Part shown: one piece after another, positions 1-8,330 of the stretch
How the letters are laid out: the number at the start of each line of letters is the position of its first letter
How positions within the stretch are numbered: position 1 is the first letter of the stretch
Source of the DNA: Corynebacterium sp. HMSC04H06
GTDB taxonomy: Bacteria > Actinomycetota > Actinomycetes > Mycobacteriales > Mycobacteriaceae
Assembly (NCBI RefSeq): GCF_001815935.1
Contig: NZ_KV823402.1
Location: 1 to 38,660 of the forward strand
Reading direction: 5' to 3'
DNA: 38,660 nt
Translations under genes and position numbers: made by a program
The notes under the pieces: model-generated
The model's database searches: none
Seen by the model: the letters and a program-made list of their open reading frames with translations, nothing else
Told to the model about the DNA's origin: nothing

Positions 1-39
1 ACCACTCCGTAGCGCCTACTCGGCGTGCCTCAACCAGAA

Positions 40-74
40 AAAGCGCACCGCCCGCAACGGGGTCGGTGCGCTTT
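40..74 (-). terminator. Terminator after betP
   Basis: Arms at 40-50 and 64-74 form a perfect 11-bp stem (AAAGCGCACCG / CGGTGCGCTTT) around a 13-base loop. It lies 20 bases past the betP stop codon. Read on the minus strand, the stem ends in a run of T, as expected of an intrinsic terminator. The A/T ends on both sides mean it could also work in the other direction for a gene outside the window. Confidence 0.8.
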
Positions 75-93
75 CGTCGCGTGAACTAGAGAT

Positions 94-1917
94 TTAGTGC
101 TTGCGCTTGAGCTTGAGGCGCTCGGCGCGGCGGCGCTTGTTCTCCTGTGCGCGCTGGTACTCGCGGTGCAGGCGGCGCTCGCGGGCGAGCTTGCGTTGGA
201 AGGCCTGGGATTCGCGGTACTCAAGGTAGATGACGTCGTTGCGCAGATCCTTGACGATGGCGAACATCAGTAGCACGACAATCACCAGGAACGGTGCGGC
301 GGCCACGATGGTGACGTTCTGCAGGTTATTCAGCGAGTCCTCGTTGACCAGCAGCAGGGTCAGGCCGACGGCGGCGGTCAGCACGCCCCAGATGGCGGAC
401 AGCCACGGCTGGGCATCGGACTTGCCGTTCTGCGACATCGAGCCCATCACCGTCGACGCGGAGTCCGCGGAGGTGATGAAGAAAGTCGAAAGCAAAATCA
501 TGGCGATGATGGAAGCAATCGCCCCGAGCGGCATGCCGTTGAGCAGGTTGAACAGCTCCTGCTCGGCGCTCTCGCCGGAAATCGAGTTGCCGGTCTGCTC
601 GGCGTGGATGGCCGAGCCGCCGAAGATAGCGAACCACAGGGTGGACACGCCAGCCGGTACCAGCAGGACGCCGACGCAGAACTCGCGGACGGAACGGCCG
701 CGGGAAATACGTGCCAGGAACATACCGACGAACGGCGACCAGGACACCCACCATGCCCAGTAGAAGATGGTGTAGCCGCTGAGCCACTCCCCGGCCTCGC
801 CGTTGGCGGACTCGGCGGTACGGCCGATCATCTCGGTGAAGTTATCCAGGTAGGCGCCGATGGAGCCCGGCACCAGGTTCAGGATGTTGACGGTCGGTCC
901 AACGATGAACACGAAGATAGCCAGCAGCGCGGCCATGACCATGTTGGCGTTGGACAGGTATTGGATGCCGCGGCCCACGCCCGACAGAGCGGACAGGATA
1001 AAGGCCAGGGTCAGAACCAAAACGATGCCGATGACCACGCCGTTGCCCGGATCCTCGATGATGCCGGAGGCGGACAGGCCAGCCTGAATCTGCAAGGCGC
1101 CCAGGCCCAGGGAGCAGGCGGTGCCGAAGACGGTGGCGAAAATCGACAGGATATCAATCAGCTTGCCGACCGGGCCGGCAGCGCCCTTCTCGCCGATGAG
1201 CGGCACGAAGGCCGAGGACAGCAGCTGCTTCCGACCAATACGGAAGGTGGAGTACGCAATAGCCAGGCCCACGATGGCGTAAATGCCCCAAGGGTGGAGC
1301 GTCCAGTGGAACATGGCGGTTGCCATGGCGGTGTCGACCTCGTGCGGGTTGTGATCCGGAACCCCGTCACGGTAGAAGGCCAGCGGCTCGGACGCGCCGT
1401 AGAACATCAGGCCGATGCCCATGCCGGCCGCGAACATCATCGCGATCCACGACGGCGTGGAGAACTCCGGCTCCTCGTCGATATGGCCCAGGCGAATGGC
1501 ACCGAACTTGGAGACCGCGATAGCGACGACGAAGACCACGAAGATGGTGGTAAACAGCACGTAGGCCCAGCCGAAGTTATCGACGACCAGGTTCAAGGCC
1601 TTGCTGGAGAACTCAGCGAAGCTGTCGGCGCCGGCCAGGCCCCAAATGACGATAGCCAGAACCAACGCCCCGGCAATGCCGGTCACGGTCCAGTCGATCT
1701 TGGCGTCGCCATCGGCGGCCATCTCAACAGGCTCTTCCTCGTGTTTTTCGGAGGAAAGGCTCTTGTTGTCCAGCATGGAAGCCAGCTGGCTGGTTGCCGA
1801 CTGGCCATCCAGCGCCTCATCAACGGTTTCGTATTTTTGATCTACCGGTTTGGAATCCAGCACGTCCGGATCGTGCGGATCCGCCCCTTCAGGCACGTTT
1901 TTTTCTGAATTTGTCAT
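94..1917 (-). CDS. betP: Glycine betaine transporter BetP (BCCT family)
   Basis: A 607-aa secondary transporter of the BCCT family that would import glycine betaine with Na+ on hyperosmotic shock. About 75 acidic N-terminal residues precede 12 predicted membrane segments. The glycine motif GMGIG is at about residues 165-169, followed by [10 protein letters not shown], and the tryptophan motif [17 protein letters not shown] is present. The last 45 residues are strongly basic ([18 protein letters not shown], then [14 protein letters not shown]), matching the C-terminal osmosensing helix of C. glutamicum BetP and separating it from EctP and LcoP. The ATG at 1917 was chosen because it gives the family N-terminus; the open frame continues upstream to 2250 but that part is not BetP-like. 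There is no good Shine-Dalgarno sequence at this start. It lies downstream of rsmI and pmt as in C. glutamicum. Confidence 0.95.
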   Translation of the reverse strand: MTNSEKNVPEGADPHDPDVLDSKPVDQKYETVDEALDGQSATSQLASMLDNKSLSSEKHEEEPVEMAADGDAKIDWTVTGIAGALVLAIVIWGLAGADSFAEFSSKALNLVVDNFGWAYVLFTTIFVVFVVAIAVSKFGAIRLGHIDEEPEFSTPSWIAMMFAAGMGIGLMFYGASEPLAFYRDGVPDHNPHEVDTAMATAMFHWTLHPWGIYAIVGLAIAYSTFRIGRKQLLSSAFVPLIGEKGAAGPVGKLIDILSIFATVFGTACSLGLGALQIQAGLSASGIIEDPGNGVVIGIVLVLTLAFILSALSGVGRGIQYLSNANMVMAALLAIFVFIVGPTVNILNLVPGSIGAYLDNFTEMIGRTAESANGEAGEWLSGYTIFYWAWWVSWSPFVGMFLARISRGRSVREFCVGVLLVPAGVSTLWFAIFGGSAIHAEQTGNSISGESAEQELFNLLNGMPLGAIASIIAMILLSTFFITSADSASTVMGSMSQNGKSDAQPWLSAIWGVLTAAVGLTLLLVNEDSLNNLQNVTIVAAAPFLVIVVLLMFAIVKDLRNDVIYLEYRESQAFQRKLARERRLHREYQRAQENKRRRAERLKLKRKH

Positions 1918-2309
1918 GCAATCTAGGTTGTTCGAAACCGGAAAGTCTTTCAAATTGCGGACCGCGTTTTTCCTTAATCTCCGGGCTTTATCCCCGATTT
2001 TCGCCGCGCCGTGACCATCATATTGTCCGGCATATCCGCTAGTCTTTAAGTTTTCCGACGGTGGCACAACACGTTTCTGTAACAATTGGATTAAGAATTG
2101 CTGTGGACAGTTATTTTCCCTGCAAGTAGACCAAAAACACTGTATTTTTTGGTCACCGGTCTCAGGGAACTGCCAGCCACGGCAACGGGCCCCGAAAGGC
2201 CCGTTCCGGGCGGTTACCCGCAGGCGTCGAACCGCGGTCGGCGGGCCCACAGGTTGGTCACGGGGAGACGGGCCGCAGAGACGCCCCCCGAAGAACCCGT
2301 CGCGGGCGG
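1918..2309 (-). promoter_or_regulatory. betP upstream region with two hairpins
   Basis: 392 bases without a credible gene between rsmI and betP, both on the minus strand. Two inverted repeats stand out. A GC-rich one has arms at 2184-2191 and 2198-2205 (AACGGGCC / GGCCCGTT) and may end rsmI transcription. An A/T-rich one has arms at 2129-2137 and 2146-2154 (GACCAAAAA / TTTTTGGTC). A minus-strand candidate -10 box, TATGAT, is at 2022-2017, about 100 bases before the start codon. A single GTAAC half-site is at 2079-2083. The betP promoter of C. glutamicum is osmotically controlled through MtrA; whether this half-site matters is a guess. Confidence 0.4.
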
Positions 2310-3164
2310 CTAGTTGCGGGCGGCTAAGACGGCATCGTAGAGCTCGCGGCTCGACACCCCCGCCTCGCCGGCGACCTGCTTGCAGGCCGCCTTGAGCCGC
2401 AGCCCCGCCGCGGCGAGCTCCTGGGCCTTGGGCACTAGCTCGTCCACGCTCACGGCGGCGGCGCTACCGCCCTCGATGACCACGGTGATCTCGCCGCGCG
2501 CGTTCTCGCCCGCCCACTCGGCCAGCTGACCCAGTGTGCCGCGCTTGACCTCCTCGTAGGTCTTGGTCAGCTCGCGGCAGATCGCCGCGGTCCTGCCCTT
2601 CCCCAGCACCTCGGCGGCCACTTCGAGCGTCTCAGCCAGCCGGTGCGGGGACTCGAAGAAGACCACGGCGCGCTCCTGCCCGCGCAGCGACTCGAGCCAC
2701 TTGCGCCGCGGCCCGCCCTTGCGCGGGGCGAAACCGTCGAAGATGAAGTGCCCCACACCCAGCCCGGACAGCGCCAGTGCGGTGGTCACCGCGGACGGGC
2801 CCGGCAGGCAGGTCACCCGCACGTCCGCCTCGGCGGCAGCGACCACCAGGGAGTGCCCCGGGTCGGAGACAATCGGCATGCCGGCATCGGTGACGACGAG
2901 GACGGTGCCGGAGCGGGCGGCATCGATAAGCCCGGCGGCGCGGGCGTCCTCGTTGTGGTCGAAGTTGGAGACCACCTTGCCCCGAATCTCCACGCCCAGG
3001 GCCTGGGCCAGCGCCCGCACGCGGCGGGTGTCCTCCGCCGCGACGACGTCGGCCTGCCCCAGCGCCTGCAGAAGGCGCGCGCTGGCGTCTCCCGGGTTGC
3101 CCAACGGGGTAGCGGCCAACACGACGCCGCGCGGCAGCGGCTCCAGCGAAAACTCAAAGCTCAT
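2310..3164 (-). CDS. rsmI: 16S rRNA (cytidine1402-2'-O)-methyltransferase RsmI
   Basis: A tetrapyrrole-methylase-fold SAM-dependent enzyme that 2'-O-methylates C1402 in the decoding centre of 16S rRNA. The 284-aa length is normal. Family blocks visible in order: [18 protein letters not shown] near the N-terminus, [43 protein letters not shown] and [14 protein letters not shown], then [12 protein letters not shown]. The tail ([12 protein letters not shown]) is the small helical C-terminal domain. An ATG at 3176 would add four residues (MLLG); I preferred 3164 because it lies closer to the family start, but the choice is not firm. It is divergent from pmt with about 40 bases between them, the arrangement also seen in mycobacteria. 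Confidence 0.92.
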   Translation of the reverse strand: MSFEFSLEPLPRGVVLAATPLGNPGDASARLLQALGQADVVAAEDTRRVRALAQALGVEIRGKVVSNFDHNEDARAAGLIDAARSGTVLVVTDAGMPIVSDPGHSLVVAAAEADVRVTCLPGPSAVTTALALSGLGVGHFIFDGFAPRKGGPRRKWLESLRGQERAVVFFESPHRLAETLEVAAEVLGKGRTAAICRELTKTYEEVKRGTLGQLAEWAGENARGEITVVIEGGSAAAVSVDELVPKAQELAAAGLRLKAACKQVAGEAGVSSRELYDAVLAARN

Positions 3165-3193
3165 GCCTAATAGCATGGCACAGGACCGTACCC

Positions 3194-3209
3194 TAAACTA
3201 TCTGGGGTG
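3194..3209 (+). promoter_or_regulatory. Promoter of a probably leaderless pmt mRNA
   Basis: TAAACT at 3194-3199 fits the actinobacterial -10 pattern TANNNT. It lies 7 bases before the GTG at 3207-3209, so transcription should start at or next to the start codon. No Shine-Dalgarno sequence precedes the GTG. No good -35 box is visible. Confidence 0.5.
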
Positions 3210-4775
3210 AGTACCCGTACTTCCTCCGCCCAGCCCGCCGCCGTCCCGCGCGGCGCCCACAACCGGCCGGCCGCTGTGCCGCGGCCCGTCACGTGGACCC
3301 GGGCGGACACGGTCACCACGCTTGTCATCGCCGCGCTGGCCCTCATCACGCGCTTTGTCGCCCTCCAGTACCCCACCGCCAGTGGCACCCCGATTTTCGA
3401 CGAGAAGCACTACGCCCCGCAGGCCTGGGACATGGTGCGCAGCTGGGACAACCTCTTCGTCGGCGGCATCGAGTCGAACCCCGGCTACGGGCTGGTGGTG
3501 CACCCGCCGCTGGCCAAGCAGCTGATTGCGGTCTCGGAGCAGATTTTTGGCTACACCCCGCTGGGTTGGCGCACGATGGCCGCACTCTTCGGCGTCGGCA
3601 CCGTCCTGCTGATCATGGCGCTGGCCCGCCAGCTGTCGAACTCGACGGTGGTGGCTACCATCGCCGGCCTCATCGCGGTCTGCGACGGCGTGTTGCTGGT
3701 CTCCTCCCGCTTCGGCATGCTGGACATCTTCCAGGTCTTTTTCATCGTCGCCGCGGCTTGGGCCCTAGTCCACGACCACAAGCAGGTCCACCAGCGCCTC
3801 GACGACGCCTGGCGCGCGGGCCTGCTTAACGGTGCCACCTTCGGCCCCCGCTTCGGCTTCCGCTGGTGGCGCTTCAGCGCCGGGGTCTTCCTGGGCTTGG
3901 CGCTGGCGGTGAAGTGGTCCGGGCTGTATTACCTCATGTTCTTCGGCCTGGCCAGCGTTTTCGCGGATCTGTGGCTGCGGCGCCGCTACGGGGTGCGCCG
4001 CTATGTGCTGGGCACCCTGGTGCGCGATACCCCGGCCGCGCTGGCCTCGCTGGTGGCGGTGCCGGCGGCGCTGTACGTGTGGTCCTGGCGAGCCTGGTTT
4101 ACCAGCGAGACCGCCGTCTACCGCCACGCGGCCACCGACGGCACCATCGAGGCTGGCTCCTGGCTGCACCTGCTTCCCGATTCCCTCGCCAGCTGGCTCT
4201 ACTACCACCTCTCGGTGCTGGAGTTCCACGCCTCCCTGACCACCTCCGGCGGGCACTCGCACCCGTGGGATTCCAAGCCGTGGGCGTGGCTGGTCGGCGC
4301 CCGCCCGATCCTCTACCACTCGCATACGGAGCTGACGTGTCCGGGCGGCATCGAGTGCCGTCAGATGCTCTTCCTGTTCGGCACGCCCATCATCTGGTGG
4401 CTCATCGTACCGGTGCTGATGTGGTCGGCGTGGTGCTGGTTCGTGCGCCGCGACCGCCGATTCGCCCCGGTGCTCATCGGTTTCGCCGCCGGCTTCCTGC
4501 CGTGGCTGGCCGCCTACGACCGGCAGATGTATTTCTTTTACGCCGCCGCGCTTATCCCCTTCGTCATCGTCGGCCTAGCGCTGATAGCCGGGCAGCTGGC
4601 CGGGCGCGGGCCGGTGGCCGGCTGGGCCCGCCCGCTGCGGTGGGGCACGGTGGCCGTGGTCGTCTACGTCGCCGCCGTCGTGGCGATGTTTTGTTATTTC
4701 GCGCCGATTCTCTACGGTTTCAACGTACCGGAGAGTTGGTACCAGTCCATGATGTGGCTGCCCAGCTGGACCTAG
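3207..4775 (+). CDS. pmt: Protein O-mannosyltransferase Pmt
   Basis: A polytopic membrane enzyme of the PMT family (GT39) that transfers mannose from polyprenyl-phosphate-mannose to Ser/Thr of proteins as they are secreted. It has 522 aa. A Thr/Pro-rich cytoplasmic head of about 30 residues precedes the first membrane helix. The first extracytoplasmic loop carries the catalytic acidic pair in FDEKHYAPQAWDM (about residues 67-79). Further family signatures are HPPLAKQLI, VSSRFGMLD, GLALAVKWSGLYYL, SKPWAWLVGARPI and AYDRQMYFFY. The GTG start at 3207 is favoured by the -10 box 7 bases upstream. It is divergent from rsmI, a pairing conserved in mycobacteria and corynebacteria. Possible substrates inside this window are the Ser-rich membrane protein at 23850-24575 and the Gln/Ser/Thr-rich PepD. 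Confidence 0.93.
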   Translation: MSTRTSSAQPAAVPRGAHNRPAAVPRPVTWTRADTVTTLVIAALALITRFVALQYPTASGTPIFDEKHYAPQAWDMVRSWDNLFVGGIESNPGYGLVVHPPLAKQLIAVSEQIFGYTPLGWRTMAALFGVGTVLLIMALARQLSNSTVVATIAGLIAVCDGVLLVSSRFGMLDIFQVFFIVAAAWALVHDHKQVHQRLDDAWRAGLLNGATFGPRFGFRWWRFSAGVFLGLALAVKWSGLYYLMFFGLASVFADLWLRRRYGVRRYVLGTLVRDTPAALASLVAVPAALYVWSWRAWFTSETAVYRHAATDGTIEAGSWLHLLPDSLASWLYYHLSVLEFHASLTTSGGHSHPWDSKPWAWLVGARPILYHSHTELTCPGGIECRQMLFLFGTPIIWWLIVPVLMWSAWCWFVRRDRRFAPVLIGFAAGFLPWLAAYDRQMYFFYAAALIPFVIVGLALIAGQLAGRGPVAGWARPLRWGTVAVVVYVAAVVAMFCYFAPILYGFNVPESWYQSMMWLPSWT

Positions 4776-4808
4776 CCGGGGCTGGCCGGGGCTGGCCGTG
4801 CTGCCGGG

Positions 4809-5504
4809 CTAGTTCGGGTCCGCGCCCAAAACGCGCCAGGCCCCGCGCAGGCTGAAGCCGCGGTCGGCGGCCCAGACCCAGCCCAGCGCCGCCGTGGACA
4901 GGCCGGTGGCCAGCAGCGCGTAGACTTGGCCCATGACGAGATTGCCCAGGGCGATGTCGCGCATCGCGAAGCCGCACAGGAAGGCAAACAGCGTGCACGT
5001 CAGCGGCATCAGGCCGGGTGCTAAGCGGGGACGCCAGGCGGCGAAGATAAGCCCGGAGGCCAGCCCCAGGCGCAGGGCCGCGCCCTCGATGAGCGCCGAC
5101 GCGCCGTCCGGGTCCGCCGTCGGGTCGAGGACCTCGCCGGTGCCCGGCACCATGCCGGAGGACTGAGCGACCATCGCGACGGCCCACGCGGCGCAGATAA
5201 TGCCGATGACCACCAGGAGGATGCGCGCCATCGCTAGCCCAGCGTGCCGGCGCCCGGCGGTGCGCTGCCATTCGGATTCCACGCCGCCCAAGATGAGTTC
5301 GGACAGGTCCTGCGGCGGGGCCATGCCCGTGTCGGCCGGATCCACGAAGCTCAGCGAGCGGCTCAGCCGGGCCGCCTTGTCCTGGAAGGCGCGGCATTCG
5401 GCACATTCAGCGATGTGGGCGTCGACGACGTTATCGTCCAGCCCGTGGTCCTCCCCATCCAGGCGCGCCGAGATGGCGGCCTGGACCTGCTCATGCGTCA
5501 ACAC
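4809..5504 (-). CDS. Zinc-finger (zf-HC2-like) multi-pass membrane protein
   Basis: A 231-aa protein with a cytoplasmic N-terminal zinc-binding motif of anti-sigma-factor type, HX3CX2C in DAHIAECAECRAF (about residues 30-42), then a linker and roughly four hydrophobic segments. These include ARILLVVIGIICAAWAVAMV, LGLASGLIFAAW, LMPLTCTLFAFLCGFA and YALLATGLSTAALGWVWA. No sigma-factor gene is next to it, so a role as an anti-sigma factor is only a possibility; it could instead be a redox or metal sensor. The GTG at 5504 was chosen because GAGG stands 9 bases upstream; a TTG follows at 5501 and an ATG lies further upstream at 5519. It overlaps the 3' end of the doxX gene by 14 bases, so the two are probably translationally coupled. 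Confidence 0.7.
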   Translation of the reverse strand: MLTHEQVQAAISARLDGEDHGLDDNVVDAHIAECAECRAFQDKAARLSRSLSFVDPADTGMAPPQDLSELILGGVESEWQRTAGRRHAGLAMARILLVVIGIICAAWAVAMVAQSSGMVPGTGEVLDPTADPDGASALIEGAALRLGLASGLIFAAWRPRLAPGLMPLTCTLFAFLCGFAMRDIALGNLVMGQVYALLATGLSTAALGWVWAADRGFSLRGAWRVLGADPN

Positions 5505-5904
5505 GGTTGAGCACCTCATCCAGGCTGGCCCGCCCCGCACCGAAGACGACGACCATCAGCAGGGAAACAAACAGAACGCTGACGTATTCGATGCCGCCGT
5601 CAGTGGCGAAGAAGCCATTGCCCCAGTGGGCGAAGTAGAAGGCCCCGCCGACTAGGACCATCAGCACCGCGGCGGCTGCCGTCGTGAGCAGGCCAATGAC
5701 CATCAGCGTGCCGCCGGCTAGCTCCCCGACCGCCGTCAGCCAGGCCAGAATCTGCGGCTGGGGCACGCCCAGGGCGGAGAACTGCCCGACCGTCTCGTCC
5801 ATGCCGTCGATAAACAGCTTGGTCACCCCGTGGCAGACGAAGACGAGGCCGAGGATCAGCCGCAGCAGGAGCAGCGCGGCATCTCTAACGGCGGGTTTAT
5901 TCAT
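5491..5904 (-). CDS. DoxX family membrane protein
   Basis: A 137-aa, four-helix inner-membrane protein of the DoxX family. Blocks seen: ALLLLRLILGLVFVCHGVTKLF, LGVPQPQILAWLTAVGELAGG, then LMVIGLLTTAAAAVLMVLVG, FYFAHWGNGFF and GGIEYVSVLFVSLLMVVVFG. Members of the family are linked to oxidative-stress or thiosulfate/quinone chemistry in other bacteria, but no biochemical role can be read here. The ATG at 5904 (MNKPAV) is preferred over 5910 and 5931 because TAGTCT lies at 5917-5912, 7 bases upstream, implying a leaderless mRNA. The zinc-finger membrane protein gene starts inside its last codons. It is divergent from ogt. Confidence 0.85.
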   Translation of the reverse strand: MNKPAVRDAALLLLRLILGLVFVCHGVTKLFIDGMDETVGQFSALGVPQPQILAWLTAVGELAGGTLMVIGLLTTAAAAVLMVLVGGAFYFAHWGNGFFATDGGIEYVSVLFVSLLMVVVFGAGRASLDEVLNRVDA

Positions 5905-5911
5905 GAGCATT

Positions 5912-5940
5912 AGACTACCTTGGTACCACAACTTTGCTAA
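5912..5940 (-). promoter_or_regulatory. doxX promoter
   Basis: Minus-strand TTAGCA at 5940-5935 and TAGTCT at 5917-5912 are separated by 17 bases and resemble a -35/-10 pair. The -10 box ends 7 bases before the ATG at 5904, predicting a leaderless transcript. Confidence 0.5.
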
Positions 5941-5954
5941 AGAAAGGCGCCGCG

Positions 5955-6449
5955 ATGACTTACGTGTACCTGCTCGATAGCCCGCTGGGCCGCCTCGCGC
6001 TCGCCGGCTCCGACACCGCCCTCACCCAGCTGGCCCTGCCCGGCGACGAGCTGCCGGCCAATGCTACCCCGGGGACCACCGCCGTCTTAGAGGAGGCCGC
6101 CGCGCAGCTGCGGGCCTATTTCGCGGGCTCTTCCGCTCCCTTCGACGTGCCGCTGGACCACTCCGGACAGCCGCCTTTTACCGGCGCGGTACTGCGCGAG
6201 CTGGCGCGCGTGGGCTACGGCGAGACGCTCAGCTACGGCCAGCTGGCCGCCCGTGCCGGCCAGCCCGCGGCCGTGCGCGCGGTGGGCAACGCGTGCGCGC
6301 GCAACCCCCTGCCGCTGTTCGTGCCCTGCCACCGCGTGGTGCGCTCCGACGGCACCCTGGGCAACTACCGCGGCGGTCTGGCCGCCAAGCACTGGCTGCT
6401 GGAGTTAGAAGCCGGGTCGGGAACCCAACCGGGCCCGGCGGCAGTCTAA
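5955..6449 (+). CDS. ogt: Methylated-DNA--protein-cysteine methyltransferase
   Basis: A 164-aa suicide DNA-repair protein that moves the methyl group from O6-methylguanine or O4-methylthymine onto its own cysteine. The acceptor is in LFVPCHRVVRSDGTLGNYRGG (PCHRV motif), followed by the C-terminal helix AAKHWLLELE. The winged-helix segment ELARVGYGETLSYGQLAARAG and the asparagine hinge AVGNACARNPLP are intact. It is of the short Ogt type without an Ada regulatory domain. The ATG at 5955 follows AGAAAGG (5941-5947) with 7-base spacing; an ATG at 5934 is less likely. The next gene, tag, repairs alkylated adenine, so the two form a small alkylation-repair unit 44 bases apart. Confidence 0.93.
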   Translation: MTYVYLLDSPLGRLALAGSDTALTQLALPGDELPANATPGTTAVLEEAAAQLRAYFAGSSAPFDVPLDHSGQPPFTGAVLRELARVGYGETLSYGQLAARAGQPAAVRAVGNACARNPLPLFVPCHRVVRSDGTLGNYRGGLAAKHWLLELEAGSGTQPGPAAV

Positions 6450-6493
6450 AACGGTAGCAACCACGTACTTTTACCTTCTAGGAGACACTACCG

Positions 6494-7096
6494 ATGGATA
6501 CCACAGGCACCGGACCGCTCACCGGCCCCGACGGGCTCGCGCGCACCCCGTGGGCGGCTGCAGACGAGTTTTTGCGCGACTACTACGACACCGAATGGGG
6601 CCTGCCTGTCTACTCAGAGGCGGAGCTTTACGAAAGGCTCGTGCTGGAGGGCTTCCAGGCGGGCCTGTCCTGGCGGCTTATCCTGAGCCGCCGGCCGGCC
6701 TTCCGCGCGGCCTTCGCCGGCTTCGATCCGGACGCGGTGGCGGCCTTCGGGACCGACGACGTCGAGCGCCTGGCTAACGATGCCACCATCATCCGCAACC
6801 GCCGCAAAATCCAGGCTGCCATCGACAACGCCCGCGCCACTGTGGCGCTGCGCGCCGAGGGCGGCCTGAGCGGTCTCATCTGGTCTTTCCGGCCGGCAGA
6901 TACTCCACGGCCCGAGGTGGTAGAAGAAATCCCCACCACTTCAGAGGAATCGACACAGATGTCGAAGGCGCTGAAGAAGCGGGGATTTAAGTTCGTCGGG
7001 CCCACCACCTGCTTCGCGCTGATGGAAGCCATCGGGATGGTCGATACCCACCTGATGGGCTCACACCGGCGCGGGTGCTCGGGGCTCTGGGACTAG
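6494..7096 (+). CDS. tag: DNA-3-methyladenine glycosylase I (Tag family), zinc ligands altered
   Basis: A 200-aa base-excision-repair glycosylase of the Tag family in the helix-hairpin-helix superfamily. Recognisable blocks are WAAADEFLRDYYDTEWG, LYERLVLEGFQAGLSWRLIL, RRPAFRAAFAGFDPDAVA, DATIIRNRRKIQAAIDNAR, then TSEESTQMSKALKKRGFKFV and GPTTCFALMEAIGMVDTH. E. coli Tag holds zinc with C4, H17, H175 and C179. In my manual alignment only the H175 equivalent (DTH) is kept: RCGW becomes RTPW, YHDNEWG becomes YYDTEWG, and the second cysteine becomes Ser (HLMGS). The metal site is therefore probably absent. A purine-rich AGGAG is about 10 bases before the ATG. It lies in tandem with ogt. Confidence 0.88.
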   Translation: MDTTGTGPLTGPDGLARTPWAAADEFLRDYYDTEWGLPVYSEAELYERLVLEGFQAGLSWRLILSRRPAFRAAFAGFDPDAVAAFGTDDVERLANDATIIRNRRKIQAAIDNARATVALRAEGGLSGLIWSFRPADTPRPEVVEEIPTTSEESTQMSKALKKRGFKFVGPTTCFALMEAIGMVDTHLMGSHRRGCSGLWD

Positions 7097-7132
7097 CCCT
7101 CGAGCCCAAGCTCTCGGACTAGGCCTCTGGGG

Positions 7133-8236
7133 CTAGCTGACGCGGCGGGCGGCCAAGTCGTCGCGGCGGACCGGGGCGCGGTCGCCGGTGGTGTCGTCGT
7201 CGTGGTAGTAGACCGGCAGGTGGTCGAAGTCGGGGCTGTCGTCGTCGACCTCGAGGACCACCGCGCCCGGGCGGCGCAGGCTGCGCGGGATGGACAGCTC
7301 CTCATCGGCGGCGTTGCGCACGCCCAGCCGGGCGCGCCGCAGCTGGCGGACGCGGCGGTGGCGCAAGGCCTGTTCCTGGCGCACCTGGGTGCGCAGAGCC
7401 ACCAGGTAGACCACGGAGAGCACACCCACCACGGCGGCGGGCAGCCAGCCCCAGCCGCCGACGATGATGCCCAGCGCGACCGTGGCCACGACGGCGACGG
7501 CCAGGCCCAGCAGGGTGCGCTGGCGGCGCTGGTAACGGTCGGTGGACGCGGCCTCGTCGGCCTCCGGGTCCCAGCCGCCGCGGCCCAGCCGGCGCTTGGC
7601 GAATTCCAGCTCCTCGGCGGACAGCTCGTCGTCGCCGCTGATGTCCGCTTCCTCCGCGTTATCCGCGGCCTCCGCGGACTCCTCGGCGGCGGAGGCGATG
7701 GCGGCGGCATCGGCATCGACGGCGCCGGGGTACATCAGATCCACCGGGGAGGTGTAGGAGGCGTCTAGCGAGTAGGCATCGGCGGCGACCTCGTCGACCT
7801 GCGGCGGGTCGAAGTACTCCGCGGCCTCCTCGGCGTCTGCCTCCGCCGCTGCCGCGTCGCCGGCCCCGGCGGTCTGCTTGTCCGAGTCGGCCTCCGCGTT
7901 GGCGGTGGTCTCGTCGGTGGCATCGTCGATCAGGGGCGAGTCCACAACCTCGCCGTCAATGGTCTCTTCCTGCGCGGAGACCGGCACCGCCAGGCTGGCC
8001 GGCTCGGCGTCGACGATCTCGTAGTCGTCGTCAGCGTTGGTGCGGTGCACGTCCTGCGCGGTCACCCGCGGCTTGCGGCGGCCGGCGACCTTGCCCTGGT
8101 CACCTTCGAAGAGCACACGGGTGTCCTCGAAGCCGTCCCCGGTATGGCTGACCGGGCGCTGGCCCCGCAGCAGCCACGGCGCTAGGACGAAGAGCCAGAC
8201 CACCAGGATCAGAATGAGAATGAGGCCAGGAGACAC
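7133..8236 (-). CDS. glpR: Gephyrin-like molybdotransferase receptor GlpR
   Basis: A 367-aa membrane protein whose layout fits the GlpR family: one N-terminal membrane helix (LILILILVVWLFVLAPWLL), then LRGQRPVSHTGDGFEDTRVLF. A long acidic Ala/Glu/Asp-rich cytoplasmic stretch runs over about residues 70-215. Next come a conserved SAEELEFAKRRLGRGGWDP segment, two further hydrophobic segments (LLGLAVAVVATVALGIIVGG and LPAAVVGVLSVVYLVAL) and an Arg-rich tail. In C. glutamicum GlpR is the membrane receptor of Glp and the pair links FtsZ with polar growth factors; this is family knowledge. The GTG start at 8236 has AAAGAGG about 9 bases upstream. It lies on the same strand downstream of glp and an acetyltransferase, with a 94-base gap. 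Confidence 0.8.
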   Translation of the reverse strand: MSPGLILILILVVWLFVLAPWLLRGQRPVSHTGDGFEDTRVLFEGDQGKVAGRRKPRVTAQDVHRTNADDDYEIVDAEPASLAVPVSAQEETIDGEVVDSPLIDDATDETTANAEADSDKQTAGAGDAAAAEADAEEAAEYFDPPQVDEVAADAYSLDASYTSPVDLMYPGAVDADAAAIASAAEESAEAADNAEEADISGDDELSAEELEFAKRRLGRGGWDPEADEAASTDRYQRRQRTLLGLAVAVVATVALGIIVGGWGWLPAAVVGVLSVVYLVALRTQVRQEQALRHRRVRQLRRARLGVRNAADEELSIPRSLRRPGAVVLEVDDDSPDFDHLPVYYHDDDTTGDRAPVRRDDLAARRVS

Positions 8237-8330
8237 TACGCGCTACCTCTTTCATAGTTTGACGATTGTCACAACCACAGTACTTCGCCGCGGCCGCCCG
8301 GCCAGCCTGCGCCACGCCCAATCCGGCGAG

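Noticed and set aside
604..1908. 434-aa open frame on the plus strand opposite betP
   Set aside because: Antisense shadow: composition is Gly/His/Gln/Asp-rich without domain, while the minus strand encodes an unmistakable BetP.
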